Source: Chitinimonas arctica | Lineage (GTDB): Bacteria; Pseudomonadota; Gammaproteobacteria; Burkholderiales; Chitinimonadaceae | Assembly (NCBI RefSeq): GCF_007431345.1 | Contig: NZ_CP041730.1 | Coordinates: forward strand, 3,286,001 to 3,350,000 | Direction: 5' to 3' | DNA length: 64,000 nucleotides | In this document: positions 29,966-39,503 of the stretch, piece after piece | Numbering within the stretch: the stretch's first letter is position 1 | How the letters are laid out: the number at the start of each line of letters is the position of its first letter | The notes under the pieces: model-generated | The model's input: only the letters and a program-made list of their open reading frames with translations | Databases searched by the model: none | Told to the model about the DNA's origin: nothing | Made by a program: the position numbers and the translations under genes

Positions 29966-31879
29966 CTATTTCCCCGCCCGCCGCAATACCTCGGCACAGT
30001 TGCCATTCTTGGCATCACCCAATTCCAGCAGCGGTAGCAGGCCCAGCGGCCCGGCCACGCTACCCAGCACTGCGGCGAGCGCGGCACGTCCGGTTGCCTG
30101 TTTGAGGGAAGGCCGGATCTGCGGACGTTTAAATGGGCCCGTGATCAAGATAGGGCCGCGCAATGCGGCCAGGCTCATATCCTTTTGGTCGGCCACCAGC
30201 TTCAGGTCGAACTGTTCCGTGCGCATATTGATATTGCCATGCCCCACGATCAGTTGCTTGCTGGTATCGAGCAGCATGGTGCGGACAGTCAATTCGCCTT
30301 CCTTGGCCGCCATATCGGCGACCATGCAGTTGATCGGTACAGGCTTATCGCCGGTCAACAGCACCGCCAGGGTATTGGCCAGATCCAGATTGGCCAGGCG
30401 CAGCAGGAGCTTGCTGATGGCGCCGCCATTCATGGCCAGCACCATGTCGCCGTTGGCGCTGCCCAGCATGGCGGCGATGGAATTACCCTTGCCGCTTAAT
30501 TTGGCGCGGCCCCCGATCACGCCGAAACTGGCTTTCTGCATGGCCAGTTGGGGGAACAACCGTTTCAGTTCCAACTTCTGCACACGGATCTGGGCATGGC
30601 TGACGATAGGTGTCTGGCGAGCATCCATATGCAGGATGGTATTGAGCTTGCCGCCCGCAATCCCCAGGACCAGCGGTTTGAAATCGATACGGCTATCGCG
30701 CACCAGCATATGGGCCTGCAGATCGTCGAAGGGCCATTTTTCAGTGACGATGCGTTGGCCGTGGAAGCGCAGGTCCACATTGGCCGCCCGCAATTTATCC
30801 AGGTTGAACGGCGTTTGCGGCAGCACCTTGTCGCCGGCGGGCAAGGCTTTTTCGCCCTGCTCCGTGCGGGCGCCGATAAAACCGGACAAGTCGCGCAGGT
30901 CCAGATGGCGTGAACGCAGGTCGGCAAGGATGAACTGCGGCCGGTAGGCCCGGTTGACCTTGAAGTCGCCGCCGAGATCGCTGGCGCCTACCTTGCCCTG
31001 GAAGTCCAGCAGATTCCAATACTGTTCGGCATGTTCCAGGCGGCCTTTCAGCTGGTAGTCGGGGGTGGCCGGCAGGGGCAGGTGCAGGATGGGAAACAGT
31101 TCCGCCAGGCTGCGGCCGGCCAGGCTGAAGTTGACCGCCAGGCCGCTGAGCAGCAAGGGGTCGGTGACGGTGCCGTCGGCACTGAAACGGGTAGCGCCGA
31201 TCTGGCCGCTGCCGCGTAAGGGATAAGGCTGCTTGCGATCCCGCAAACTGAGCAGGGCGCCGCCCGATAGTTGGACGCGGGTCGGCAAACCTTGGTAACG
31301 GCCGCCGATATCGGCGCTGACCGGCATGGGGGCATTGGCTTGCAGTGAGGTGTCCAGCTCGGCAAGCAGGTCGGTTTTGGTGGCTGGGTCGAGCCAGCGC
31401 AACCGGCCTTGGCGCACGACCAGGCGGCCTATGCCCAAGTTGTCGCCATCATCCTTGGCCGCATCGAACAGCCAGTTGCCCTGGCCCGACCGGTTACGTT
31501 CCAGCAGCAGTACCGGTTCATCGGCTTCGATATGCGCCAGCCTGACTCGGCCCTGCCACAAGCTGGATAGATCCACGCTGACCTGCAAGCGCTTCACCGT
31601 GGCCATCTCGGGGTGCTCGCTCCAGCCGGCGTTGGCCAGCACCAAGTCGTGGGCGATGATTTGCGGTGTGCGGGACAGACGCACATCCAGGTCGCCACGC
31701 ATCTGGAAGCGCCGGCCGGTGGCGTTGCCGACCTGGCGTTCGATCAAGGGCCTGAACCAATTCCATTCGAACAGGTAAATAGCGGCGCCGGTCAGTGAAA
31801 TCAGCGCAACGCCCGCCACCAGCCATCTCTTGCGCCGGGAGGACTTGCGCTCAAGTTGGCCCTTAGCGTGTTCAGGCAT
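29966..31879 (-). CDS. AsmA-family protein
   Basis: The 637-residue protein has one N-terminal membrane anchor (~20-40, WLVAGVALISLTGAAIYLF) and a long periplasmic part with the AsmA N-terminal pattern (IERQVGNATGRRFQMRGDLDVRL) and a C-terminal AsmA_2-like region (ISKLLLRLANLDLANTLAVLL). AsmA-like proteins are thought to form bridges that carry phospholipids toward the outer membrane. The ATG lies eight bases inside the end of rpoN, so it is translationally coupled downstream of it. Confidence 0.85.
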   Translation of the reverse strand: MPEHAKGQLERKSSRRKRWLVAGVALISLTGAAIYLFEWNWFRPLIERQVGNATGRRFQMRGDLDVRLSRTPQIIAHDLVLANAGWSEHPEMATVKRLQVSVDLSSLWQGRVRLAHIEADEPVLLLERNRSGQGNWLFDAAKDDGDNLGIGRLVVRQGRLRWLDPATKTDLLAELDTSLQANAPMPVSADIGGRYQGLPTRVQLSGGALLSLRDRKQPYPLRGSGQIGATRFSADGTVTDPLLLSGLAVNFSLAGRSLAELFPILHLPLPATPDYQLKGRLEHAEQYWNLLDFQGKVGASDLGGDFKVNRAYRPQFILADLRSRHLDLRDLSGFIGARTEQGEKALPAGDKVLPQTPFNLDKLRAANVDLRFHGQRIVTEKWPFDDLQAHMLVRDSRIDFKPLVLGIAGGKLNTILHMDARQTPIVSHAQIRVQKLELKRLFPQLAMQKASFGVIGGRAKLSGKGNSIAAMLGSANGDMVLAMNGGAISKLLLRLANLDLANTLAVLLTGDKPVPINCMVADMAAKEGELTVRTMLLDTSKQLIVGHGNINMRTEQFDLKLVADQKDMSLAALRGPILITGPFKRPQIRPSLKQATGRAALAAVLGSVAGPLGLLPLLELGDAKNGNCAEVLRRAGK

Positions 31880-33331
31880 GCTGGCGTCGCATTTCCACGG
31901 CTGGAATCCGCATCATCTGGCGATATTTGGTGACGGTCCGACGCGCCACCTGCAAACCCTGGCGGCCCAGCAAACGGGCGATCTCGGCATCCGAGACCGG
32001 CGCATTGCCGGTTTCGGCCGCGATCATGTCCTTGATGGTGCTGCGGATGGCGGTGGCCGAGCAGGCGCCGCCACGGGTGGTGGCCAGCGCGCGCGAGAAG
32101 AAATACTTCAGTTCGAACACGCCCGCCGGCGTGGCCATGTATTTATTGTTGGTCACCCGCGATACCGTCGATTCATGCAGGCCAACCACTTCGGCGATTT
32201 CCTTCAGCCCCAGCGGTTTCATCGCCAAGGGGCCATATTCGAAGAAGTTCTTCTGCCGCTCGACGATCGCCTCGCTGACGCGCAGGATGGTGGCAAACCG
32301 TTGTTCGACATTGCGTACCGTCCAACGCGCTTCCTGCAGGTGCGAGGCCATATCGCCGTGATGCGATTCGCGGTGGCTTTGGAACAGTTCGGCATAGACC
32401 TGGTTGAGCCGCACCCGTGGCACCACGGCCGGGTTCAGCGTCGCGGTCCAGAGGCCGCGTTGCTTGCGGACGATCACGTCGGGGGTGATATAGGCCACCG
32501 TGCGACTGTCATGCTGCCAGCCGGGCCGTGCCTCCAGATGCCGGATATGCTCGCAGGCCTGTTCGATTTCGGCGGGTGTGCGGCCCAGCGCCTTGGCTAT
32601 TCCCTTGATATCGCGCTGGGCCAGCTGATTCAAATGCTCGCCGACGATAGCCGAGATCAGTACGGCGTCGGCCTGGGGCGGGAGATTTTCCAATTGCAGC
32701 AACAGGCATTCGCGCACATCGCGGGCGCCCACGCCAGCCGGTTCGAAGGACTGCACCAGCTTGAGTGCCATGCCCAGCTCGCATTCATCGGGCGGGGGAG
32801 TCAATTCGGCCATCTCGCCGATTTCATCCATCGCCATGCGTAGATAGCCGTCGTCATCCAGCGCTTCCACCACCAGGCTGGCGAGCAGGTGGTCGCGTTC
32901 GGACAACTGGCGTGTATTGAGCTGCCGATGCAGATACTCATGCAGGCGGACATCCGCTTCGGCCAGATCCAATAGATCGAGCTCGCCGTCGTAGCCGCTA
33001 CGCTTGCCCTGGCCCCAATTGTCCCAGCCGGGCCTTCCGAGGCATCCCATTGCGCCTCGCCGTCGTTGTGGCTGTCCAGGCTGGCCGCATCTTCGGCTGC
33101 CAAGGCTAGTGGTGCCTCCTCGCCATGGCCGGGTTCTTCATCGCCGTCGGCGTAGGGCTCCGCTTCGTCTTCGCCTTCTTCGTTCTCCAGAAAGGGATTT
33201 TCGCTGACTGCCTGCTGCAGCTCCTGGGCAAAGTCCATAGACGACATCTGCAACAGCTTGACCGCCTGCTGTAAACGAGGGGTCAGGGTCTGTTGCTGTC
33301 GATGTTCCAGTTGGAAGGCCGGTGCGTTCAT
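31872..33331 (-). pseudogene. rpoN: RNA polymerase sigma-54 factor, frameshifted as given
   Basis: The first frame (33331 down to ~33030) gives the RpoN activator-binding region (FQLEHRQQQTLTPRLQQAVKLLQMSS) and the acidic region II. The second frame (~33030 to 31872) gives the core-binding domain, the HTH and the RpoN box (ARRTVTKYRQMM). They join only if one base is restored near 33030, within a run of three G on the plus strand. With one base added, the gene codes for 486 residues, the usual size. It is followed by an AsmA gene, not by the usual hpf/raiA, so it may be a second rpoN copy. A sequencing error, a real mutation or (least likely) programmed slippage are all possible. Confidence 0.85.
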
Positions 33332-33537
33332 ATTGCTTCTCCAGGATCAGCTGAGGCTAGAGTGGCGACACCCAGGTATCCGCCGCCGCTGCCGATTGTT
33401 TCCGGCGGGGCGGCCGTGGTGTGGCTCACGTGTTCAGGGAGTACTGGAGCAATTGACGTGCCTGCATGGAATCGGTCTGCAAGCCAGGCTGTAGGCGGAT
33501 TCGCGCGGCCAGCTCGGTGGGCGGCGGGTTGGCGGGA

Positions 33538-33795
33538 TTAAGGCCGGGTCTTTCGCTGCGGCAGGCCATCGGCCATGCCGTAAGCACTGCGGCGATCGGT
33601 ATCCAGCACGCCTCGCTCGTTGTCCTGCTGGGCGAGCCGGATCACCTTGCGGGGCTTGCCGGATTGGCTCTCGGCGGACTGATCGTGCTCGTGCGGCAGC
33701 TCAGGGGCCGACTGCTGGCTGCCATCCTGCGCGGTCTGGCTGGTACGGGTGGTGTCGGTACGGCGGTGCTTGCGGCGAAGTTGACTGGCTAGCAT
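33538..33795 (-). CDS. Hypothetical small hydrophilic protein
   Basis: The 85-residue product is very hydrophilic (Gln, Arg, Ser and Asp-rich) and probably disordered, without signal peptide or membrane helix. GGAG eight bases before the ATG supports it as a real gene. It lies 206 bases upstream of rpoN on the same strand. No family was recognised. Confidence 0.45.
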   Translation of the reverse strand: MLASQLRRKHRRTDTTRTSQTAQDGSQQSAPELPHEHDQSAESQSGKPRKVIRLAQQDNERGVLDTDRRSAYGMADGLPQRKTRP

Positions 33796-33994
33796 GGCGA
33801 TGCTCCTGCAGGGTGGCTGCAGGTAGAGAGGGGCAATTTACGTGCCTTGCCGCATGAATTACCGACGGCTCGCAAAATTTCCCGGTAGGCCGGCCCACCG
33901 GCGATATGCGTCCTGGGCATGGTGATTGCCAGGTTCTAGCTCGTCGCTGCCTTGGGTGGCGTACTTTTCAATCCGAAAAATAAGGGGTCCTGCC

Positions 33995-34312
33995 ATGAGC
34001 AAGTTGCTATTTGCCTTTTTTCTAGCGTTCGCCACGGCCTTGGGCGTGGGCGGCTGCGCCGTATCCAGCCATCAAAGCTCGGTCGGCCAGTATGTCGATG
34101 ACGCTGCCATCACCGCCCGGGTAAAAGCCCGCTTTGCCGAAGACAAGACGGTCAGCGCCATGCGTATCAGCGTGGAAACGCTCAAGGGAGTGGTACAGCT
34201 ATCCGGTTTTGCCACCTCCGACACCGAACGTAACCAAGCCGTGGAAATTGCCCGTAAAGTGCCGGATGTCAGGGACGTCCGTAACAACATCAATCTGGGC
34301 CGGCCCGGTTAA
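33995..34312 (+). CDS. BON-domain lipoprotein
   Basis: The 105-residue exported protein has a signal peptide ending in a GVGGC lipobox and one BON domain (~32-102, DDAAITARVKARFAEDKTVSAMRI and GVVQLSGFATSDTERNQAVEIA). AAGGGG lies about ten bases upstream of ATG 33995, and the frame is open from 33926. It is convergent with the hybrid kinase gene across six bases. It is the second of three BON proteins in this window. Confidence 0.87.
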   Translation: MSKLLFAFFLAFATALGVGGCAVSSHQSSVGQYVDDAAITARVKARFAEDKTVSAMRISVETLKGVVQLSGFATSDTERNQAVEIARKVPDVRDVRNNINLGRPG

Positions 34313-34318
34313 GGCTTA

Positions 34319-37108
34319 CTACCCCGCCAGGGTAGCGCCACGCTGTGCCAATAGTTCTTCAATGGCATTTTCCACTTGGTCTCCTCGGGCCGGCTTTGTC
34401 AGATGGTGGGCAAAGCCGGCCGCATGGCTGGCAGCCACATCGTCCTCATGGCCATAGCCGGACAGGGCGATGGCCGGCAGGCCGTGGCCGGCCGCCCGCA
34501 GTCTTTTCAACAAATCCAGCCCGCTGCCGTCCGGCAATCCGACATCGCTGACCATGACATCGAAGCGCTGGTTTTCAGCCAGGGAGAGCGCTTGCGCGAT
34601 ATTCTGTGCCACCACCACCGACCAACCGCGCAGGCTGAGGATAAAAGCCAGCATCTCGGCACTGTCGGGATGATCTTCCACCAGCAGGATGCGGGCAGGG
34701 TCCGTGTTGGGCGGCAGTGCGGGTGGATCATCCTGTGGCATGGCTGGCCGCGTGTCCTCGGTCATGCCGGCCACCGGCAATGCCAGGGTAAAGGTGGCCC
34801 CCTGGCCGTGACCGGGGCTGCTGGCACTCAATTGACCGCAATGCAGTTCGGCAATGGCCAGGCTGATGGCCAGGCCCAGGCCCAGCCCGCCGAACTGCCG
34901 GTTCATACCGACGCCACCTTGTTCAAAGGCGTCAAAAACGCGCGGCAGCAATTCGGCATGGATGCCGACGCCTTCGTCGCTGACCCTGACCAGCAGGCGG
35001 CCGTCCAGGCTATTGCTGGTATGGATGGTGATGCGGCCGCCCTCCTGGCTGAACTTCACGCTGTTGCTGATCAGGTTCCATAGCACCTGTTGCAGGCGGG
35101 GACCATCGCCCACCACCACCGACTCGCTCGCTTCGAACACCAGGTCGAGCATCTGCAGCTTGTCTCGTAGCTGTGGCAGGCAGATATGGGCGGCATGGCG
35201 GATCAGGTCGTGTAGATCGACCCGTCCCATTTCCACGTTCAAGCGTCCCCGCGTGATGCGCGTCAGATCGAGCAAATCGTCGATCAATTTGACTTCCAAC
35301 TCGACATTACGCCGCATCATCACCATGCGCGGCAGCAGATGGGCCGGCAGGGCGGGGTCGCCTTCCAGCGTGCGGGCCGCCAGCAGTACCGGCGTCAGGG
35401 GCGTCCGCAGTTCATGGCTGAGTACGGCGAGGAAATGATCCTTGGCGGTACTGGCTTCCTCCGCCTTCAATTTGGCGGCGAGCATTTCCTGGGCGGCGCG
35501 GGTATGGGGGGTGATGTCGTACAGCATGACGCCGATACCGATAGGGGCCTCGTCTCCCACCCTGACCGGGTAATAGTCGGCCTGGTAGGTAATCACGCCG
35601 CCTTGCGGATCGGGCGCGCTGATCTCCACGCGGGTGACGGCTTGGCCTGTTTCCAGCACGGTACGGTAATAGGGTTCCACCTCGGACCAGTTGGCGGGTG
35701 AGATCTCGGCGACGGTGCGGCCTATCATTTCCTCCACCTGGAGGCCATGCAGGGCGGCCGATTTGGCGTTGCAGTGCTGGTTGACCAGCTGTTTATCCAC
35801 ATAGCAAATGCCGACCGGCGCATTCTCCAACAGGGTGCTCAGTAGCGCGACGTTCTCCGCCAGCGAATCGCGCAACAGGCGCGATTCGTTGATGTCCTGC
35901 ACGATGCCGAAGTAGGTATCGCCTTCGGGCAAAGGATGGCCGATGACCGAAAGCCAGCGCTCGCTGCCGTCGGCCTGCATGGCCCGGTATTCAAAGCGCA
36001 ATTCGCTGCCGGCCGCGAAAATGGCCGGTGCACGGGCACGGATGCGCGCCCAGTCCGCTGCGCGTATCTGTGCGCTGAACTGTTGCACCATGGTGCAATC
36101 GTGCTCGGCCGGCAATCCATGCAGATGGGCTGCCTGGGCATCGGCAAAGAAGCAGCCGCTGGCCGGCCGGTAGCTCCAGGTACCTTGCCGGATGCCGTCC
36201 AGCGTCATGCGCAGGCGGTATTCGTTGTCGCGCTGGGATTGCAGCAAGCGATGCCGCTCGCTGATGTCCTGGACAGTGCCGATGACACGGAGGGCTTCGC
36301 CAGCCGAGTTGCGCTGGATGATGGCTTCGCCGGCCAGCCAGCGCACTTGGCCGTCCGGGCGGACGATGCGGAATTCGCAGCTGTAGCGGTCCAGGCCCCG
36401 GTTTGCCACCGCGGAGGAATAGGTGGCCTGGACCATGGGCAGATCGACCGGCAGCACCATGCGCTCGAAATCGGCGAGATACATCTGCTTATTGCTGTCC
36501 GGCGGCAGGCCGAAGATGGCGTAGCAGTGGCTTTCCCATACCAGCCTGCCGCTGCGCACTTCCCAATCCCACACCCCCAGCCCGCCGGCCTGCAAGGCCA
36601 ATTGCAGGCGGCGCTCGGTATCGTTCAGTGCTGCATCCCTTTCCGCCAGATGGATCTCGTCGGCCAATTGGCTGGAAAGATCCTGCACCAGCCCCAGCAG
36701 CTGCAGGCACTGGCCATCCGGCGCGCGTTTGAACACGCGGTCGCGGGTATAAACCCAGCGGTACACACCCTTGGCGTCGAGCAGGCGAAAGACCGTCTCG
36801 ATGACTTCACCATCCGCTATCTCATGCAGCTGGCTCAGTTGGTACAGTCGCAGGGGCAGATCGTCCGGATGGATCAGCCGAGGCAGCAGATCATCGCCCA
36901 GCGCTTGCAGATCGGCCTCGGTATAACCGAACAGACGGGTGATCTGGGCATTGACGTACACATTGCGGCGGGTCGACAGATCGTAGATGTACAAGAGATT
37001 GGGCGAGATTTCCGCCAGGCGGTAGAAACCGCTCCAGCTTTCGTCCACTGGGCTCGGGGGCGGCGGGGGGCTGATACGGCGCCAGCCGAATCGCTCGGTG
37101 TATCGCAT
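34319..37108 (-). CDS. Hybrid sensor histidine kinase with several PAS domains
   Basis: The 929-residue protein appears cytoplasmic (no membrane helix seen). About four PAS domains occupy residues ~30-540 (for example NLLYIYDLSTRRNVYVNAQITRLFG). The HisKA region follows with phospho-His565 in LSHELRTPLTP, then an HATPase domain with N-box LWNLISNSVKF and GVGIHAELLPRVFDAFEQGG. The C-terminal receiver domain carries Asp855 in VMVSDVGLPDGSG. GGAG five to six bases before ATG 37108 favours that start over the GTG at 37120. The output partner is not in the operon. The convergent neighbour is a BON lipoprotein. Confidence 0.9.
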   Translation of the reverse strand: MRYTERFGWRRISPPPPPSPVDESWSGFYRLAEISPNLLYIYDLSTRRNVYVNAQITRLFGYTEADLQALGDDLLPRLIHPDDLPLRLYQLSQLHEIADGEVIETVFRLLDAKGVYRWVYTRDRVFKRAPDGQCLQLLGLVQDLSSQLADEIHLAERDAALNDTERRLQLALQAGGLGVWDWEVRSGRLVWESHCYAIFGLPPDSNKQMYLADFERMVLPVDLPMVQATYSSAVANRGLDRYSCEFRIVRPDGQVRWLAGEAIIQRNSAGEALRVIGTVQDISERHRLLQSQRDNEYRLRMTLDGIRQGTWSYRPASGCFFADAQAAHLHGLPAEHDCTMVQQFSAQIRAADWARIRARAPAIFAAGSELRFEYRAMQADGSERWLSVIGHPLPEGDTYFGIVQDINESRLLRDSLAENVALLSTLLENAPVGICYVDKQLVNQHCNAKSAALHGLQVEEMIGRTVAEISPANWSEVEPYYRTVLETGQAVTRVEISAPDPQGGVITYQADYYPVRVGDEAPIGIGVMLYDITPHTRAAQEMLAAKLKAEEASTAKDHFLAVLSHELRTPLTPVLLAARTLEGDPALPAHLLPRMVMMRRNVELEVKLIDDLLDLTRITRGRLNVEMGRVDLHDLIRHAAHICLPQLRDKLQMLDLVFEASESVVVGDGPRLQQVLWNLISNSVKFSQEGGRITIHTSNSLDGRLLVRVSDEGVGIHAELLPRVFDAFEQGGVGMNRQFGGLGLGLAISLAIAELHCGQLSASSPGHGQGATFTLALPVAGMTEDTRPAMPQDDPPALPPNTDPARILLVEDHPDSAEMLAFILSLRGWSVVVAQNIAQALSLAENQRFDVMVSDVGLPDGSGLDLLKRLRAAGHGLPAIALSGYGHEDDVAASHAAGFAHHLTKPARGDQVENAIEELLAQRGATLAG

Positions 37109-37170
37109 TGCTTGCTCCACGCAGCATCGCGCATGGCGAGCGCGGTCATAAAAGGGCCCGCCGGGAAATA

Positions 37171-38115
37171 CTACCCGTCCGGGACGGTGGCTTTCGGTAG
37201 GCGTTCCGACGCCTCGCCGCCATCCACGTCGCGTAGCGCCATGCCAAAGGCGGCGCCTAGCAACAGGATCTGGGTGGTGTAATACACCCAGGACATGATG
37301 ACCACGAACGAACCGGCGGCGCCGAAGCTGGATGCGACCCCGGTGCGGCCGAGGTACAGGCCGATCAAGTGCTTGCCCAGCGCGAACAATAGCGCACTGG
37401 ACAGCGCTGCCGCCCAGACCACTCGGCCGGGTGGACGCTCATCCGGTAGCCAGCGTACCAGCGCGGCGAAGCTCAGTGTGATCAGCAAGGTGGAAATCAG
37501 CAAGTCGGAAAAAGATAGGATATCGGCCAGCCGTGGCCAGTGGCGGCTCAGGTAGGTGGTCAGCGCGGCCAATACCGAGCTGAGCAGGAGCGACATGATG
37601 ACCAGCAGGCCGGTGGACAGCACCAGCGAAAAAGCGATCAGGCGGGCACGCAGATAGGCGTTGATGGCTGTCGGCATATCGCTGGCCGCTGGTAGCGGCC
37701 GGCCCACCTGAAAGATGGCATTGAAGGCGCGCCGCAGTTCCACGAATACACCGCTGGCGCCCAGCAGCAAGGTCAAAAGGCCGATACCGCCCGCCAGCAT
37801 ATTGCTGTCGGTATGCCAGGCCGACGCGATCATCGCTTCGACACCCTGGGCCGCTTTATGGCCGACCACCCCGGTAATCTGCTGGACGATCTGGCCGCGG
37901 GCCGCTTCCTCTCCGAAAAATATGCTGGCGATGGTGATGGCCAGCACCAGCAAGGGCGCCATCGCGAACATGGCGTAGAAGGCGATGGTCGCGCCCCACT
38001 GCGGCCCCCCGGCTTCCAGCCAGCGGCTGGCGGCCTGCCAGCACAGTTGCAGGGGCGAACGGATCGAGCGCGGGATTTTTTCCCAGTAGGCGAGGGCGAG
38101 GTCGATGGGTGTCAT
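37171..38115 (-). CDS. YihY/BrkB-family inner-membrane protein
   Basis: The 314-residue protein has six or so membrane helices and the family motifs GATIAFYAMFAMAPLLVLAI, LGASGVFVELRRAFNAIF and AAGSFVVIMSWVYYTTQILLLGAAFG. The family was once called RNase BN but is an integral membrane protein of uncertain role. GGGGAG four to five bases before ATG 38115 sets the start, while the frame is open to 38208. It is divergent from the DUF4398 lipoprotein gene. Confidence 0.88.
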   Translation of the reverse strand: MTPIDLALAYWEKIPRSIRSPLQLCWQAASRWLEAGGPQWGATIAFYAMFAMAPLLVLAITIASIFFGEEAARGQIVQQITGVVGHKAAQGVEAMIASAWHTDSNMLAGGIGLLTLLLGASGVFVELRRAFNAIFQVGRPLPAASDMPTAINAYLRARLIAFSLVLSTGLLVIMSLLLSSVLAALTTYLSRHWPRLADILSFSDLLISTLLITLSFAALVRWLPDERPPGRVVWAAALSSALLFALGKHLIGLYLGRTGVASSFGAAGSFVVIMSWVYYTTQILLLGAAFGMALRDVDGGEASERLPKATVPDG

Positions 38116-38206
38116 GGCACTCCCCGTTGCAGGCAGCGTGCCCATCGGACGCAGGGTACGAAAGTTGCTCGAAGGGGAGGTCGAAACGAAAACCGAGGAG
38201 AACGCC

Positions 38207-38593
38207 ATGCACTACCCACTACGCCATGGCGCCGGTCTGGTCGGCGTTTGTCTACCGCTCATGCTGGCCGCCTGTGCCTCGCAGCCTCTCCCGAATGAAC
38301 AGCTGGCGGTAGGCAAGTCGGCGGTGGATGCCGCGCAGACCGCCGGCGCTGCCGAATACGCCCCGCTGGAACTGGATGCCGCCCGCGAAAAAATCGCCCG
38401 GGCCAGTACCGCGCAACGCGCCAAGCACTATGAGGAAGCGCGCCGGTTGGCTGCGGAGGCGGAGGTCGATGCCGAACTGGCACGCGCCAAGGCCGGTTCG
38501 CAGAAGACCCAGCAAGCGGTCGATGAACTGAACGCCAGCATTCGGGTGCTACGCGACGAGATCAACCGGAACAGCCAAGCAACGCCCCAATAG
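38207..38593 (+). CDS. DUF4398-type lipoprotein
   Basis: The 128-residue lipoprotein has signal peptide VCLPLMLAAC with lipidation Cys near residue 22. It is followed by a helical, Ala/Glu/Lys-rich domain (YAPLELDAAREKIARASTA, HYEEARRLAAEAEVDAELARAKA) of the DUF4398 type. GAGGAGAA precedes ATG 38207. It heads a run with the OmpA-like and AI-2E genes. Confidence 0.82.
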   Translation: MHYPLRHGAGLVGVCLPLMLAACASQPLPNEQLAVGKSAVDAAQTAGAAEYAPLELDAAREKIARASTAQRAKHYEEARRLAAEAEVDAELARAKAGSQKTQQAVDELNASIRVLRDEINRNSQATPQ

Positions 38594-38629
38594 GGAACGT
38601 GCCAACGAATAACAATGGAGAAAGCCAGC

Positions 38630-39502
38630 ATGTATCCTCGCCTACTACTACATCCTCTCTCTCTCTGCGCCGTACTCGCGCTTGCCGCCTGCCAAAGCAC
38701 GCCTCCCCGCCATGTCGGGCTGGAAGATGCGCGTACCGCCTATCTATTGGCCAGTAAGGATCCAACCATTGCGCAAAAGGCCCAGCTGGAACTGGAAAAG
38801 GCTCGTGCCGCCCTGGCGCAAGCCGATGAGCGATGGGCCAAGGACCACGATGTGAAGGAGGTGGACCATCTCGCCTATCTTGCCCGCCAGCGGGTAGCCA
38901 TCGCCAACGAAGCGTTTTTGCGGCGCGAGGGCGAAGCCCGGGTGAAGGAGGCTGGCGTGGAGCGCGAAAGCACGCGCGCCGATGCCCGTGCCGAGGAAGC
39001 CCGCCAAGCCAAGGAGCAGGCCGCCATCGCGACCCGCCAAGCCAGCCTGGCTGAACAGCGCGCCGATCAGGCCACCGCCCAGGCGCTTAACCTGCAAGCA
39101 GTGCTACAGGAGCTGCAAGCCCAGCAGACCGCTCGCGGCATGGTGCTGACCTTGGGCGATGTGCTGTTCGACGTCGGTCGCAATAAGCTGCTGCCCGGCG
39201 CGGAACGTACCCTGGATCGGCTAGCGGAAGTCATGCTCAAATTCCCCGAGCGCCGATTGCTGGTCGAAGGGTTTACCGATTCGAGCGGCTCGGACAGCAG
39301 CAACCAGGCTTTGTCGGAACGCCGTACCCAGGCGGTTCGGGCTGCCCTGATCGATAGGGGCATGCTGGCTGAGCGGATCGATGTACGTGGCTACGGCAAG
39401 GCCTACCCGGTGGCGGACAATGCCACCGCCGCCGGCCGGCAACAGAACCGCCGGGTCGAGATATTGATCTCGGACGAACAAGGCCAATTCAAGGTGCGCT
39501 GA
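38630..39502 (+). CDS. OmpA-family lipoprotein with DUF4398-like domain
   Basis: The 290-residue protein has a lipobox (LALAAC, Cys about 20), a long helical DUF4398-like part (~25-165, rich in Ala, Glu, Gln and Arg) and a C-terminal OmpA peptidoglycan-binding domain (~175-285; GDVLFDVGRNKLLPGAERTL, VEGFTDSSGSDSSNQALSERR, RGYGKAYPVADN...NRRVEI). It probably links the outer membrane to peptidoglycan. The GGAGA nine bases before ATG 38630 makes this start more likely than the ATG at 38615. The next gene begins two bases after the stop. Confidence 0.88.
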   Translation: MYPRLLLHPLSLCAVLALAACQSTPPRHVGLEDARTAYLLASKDPTIAQKAQLELEKARAALAQADERWAKDHDVKEVDHLAYLARQRVAIANEAFLRREGEARVKEAGVERESTRADARAEEARQAKEQAAIATRQASLAEQRADQATAQALNLQAVLQELQAQQTARGMVLTLGDVLFDVGRNKLLPGAERTLDRLAEVMLKFPERRLLVEGFTDSSGSDSSNQALSERRTQAVRAALIDRGMLAERIDVRGYGKAYPVADNATAAGRQQNRRVEILISDEQGQFKVR

Positions 39503-39503
39503 C

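Noticed and set aside
31872..33331. Programmed ribosomal frameshifting in rpoN
   Set aside because: No classic slippery heptamer or supporting structure was seen at the junction, and no such control is known to me for RpoN. A missing base is simpler.
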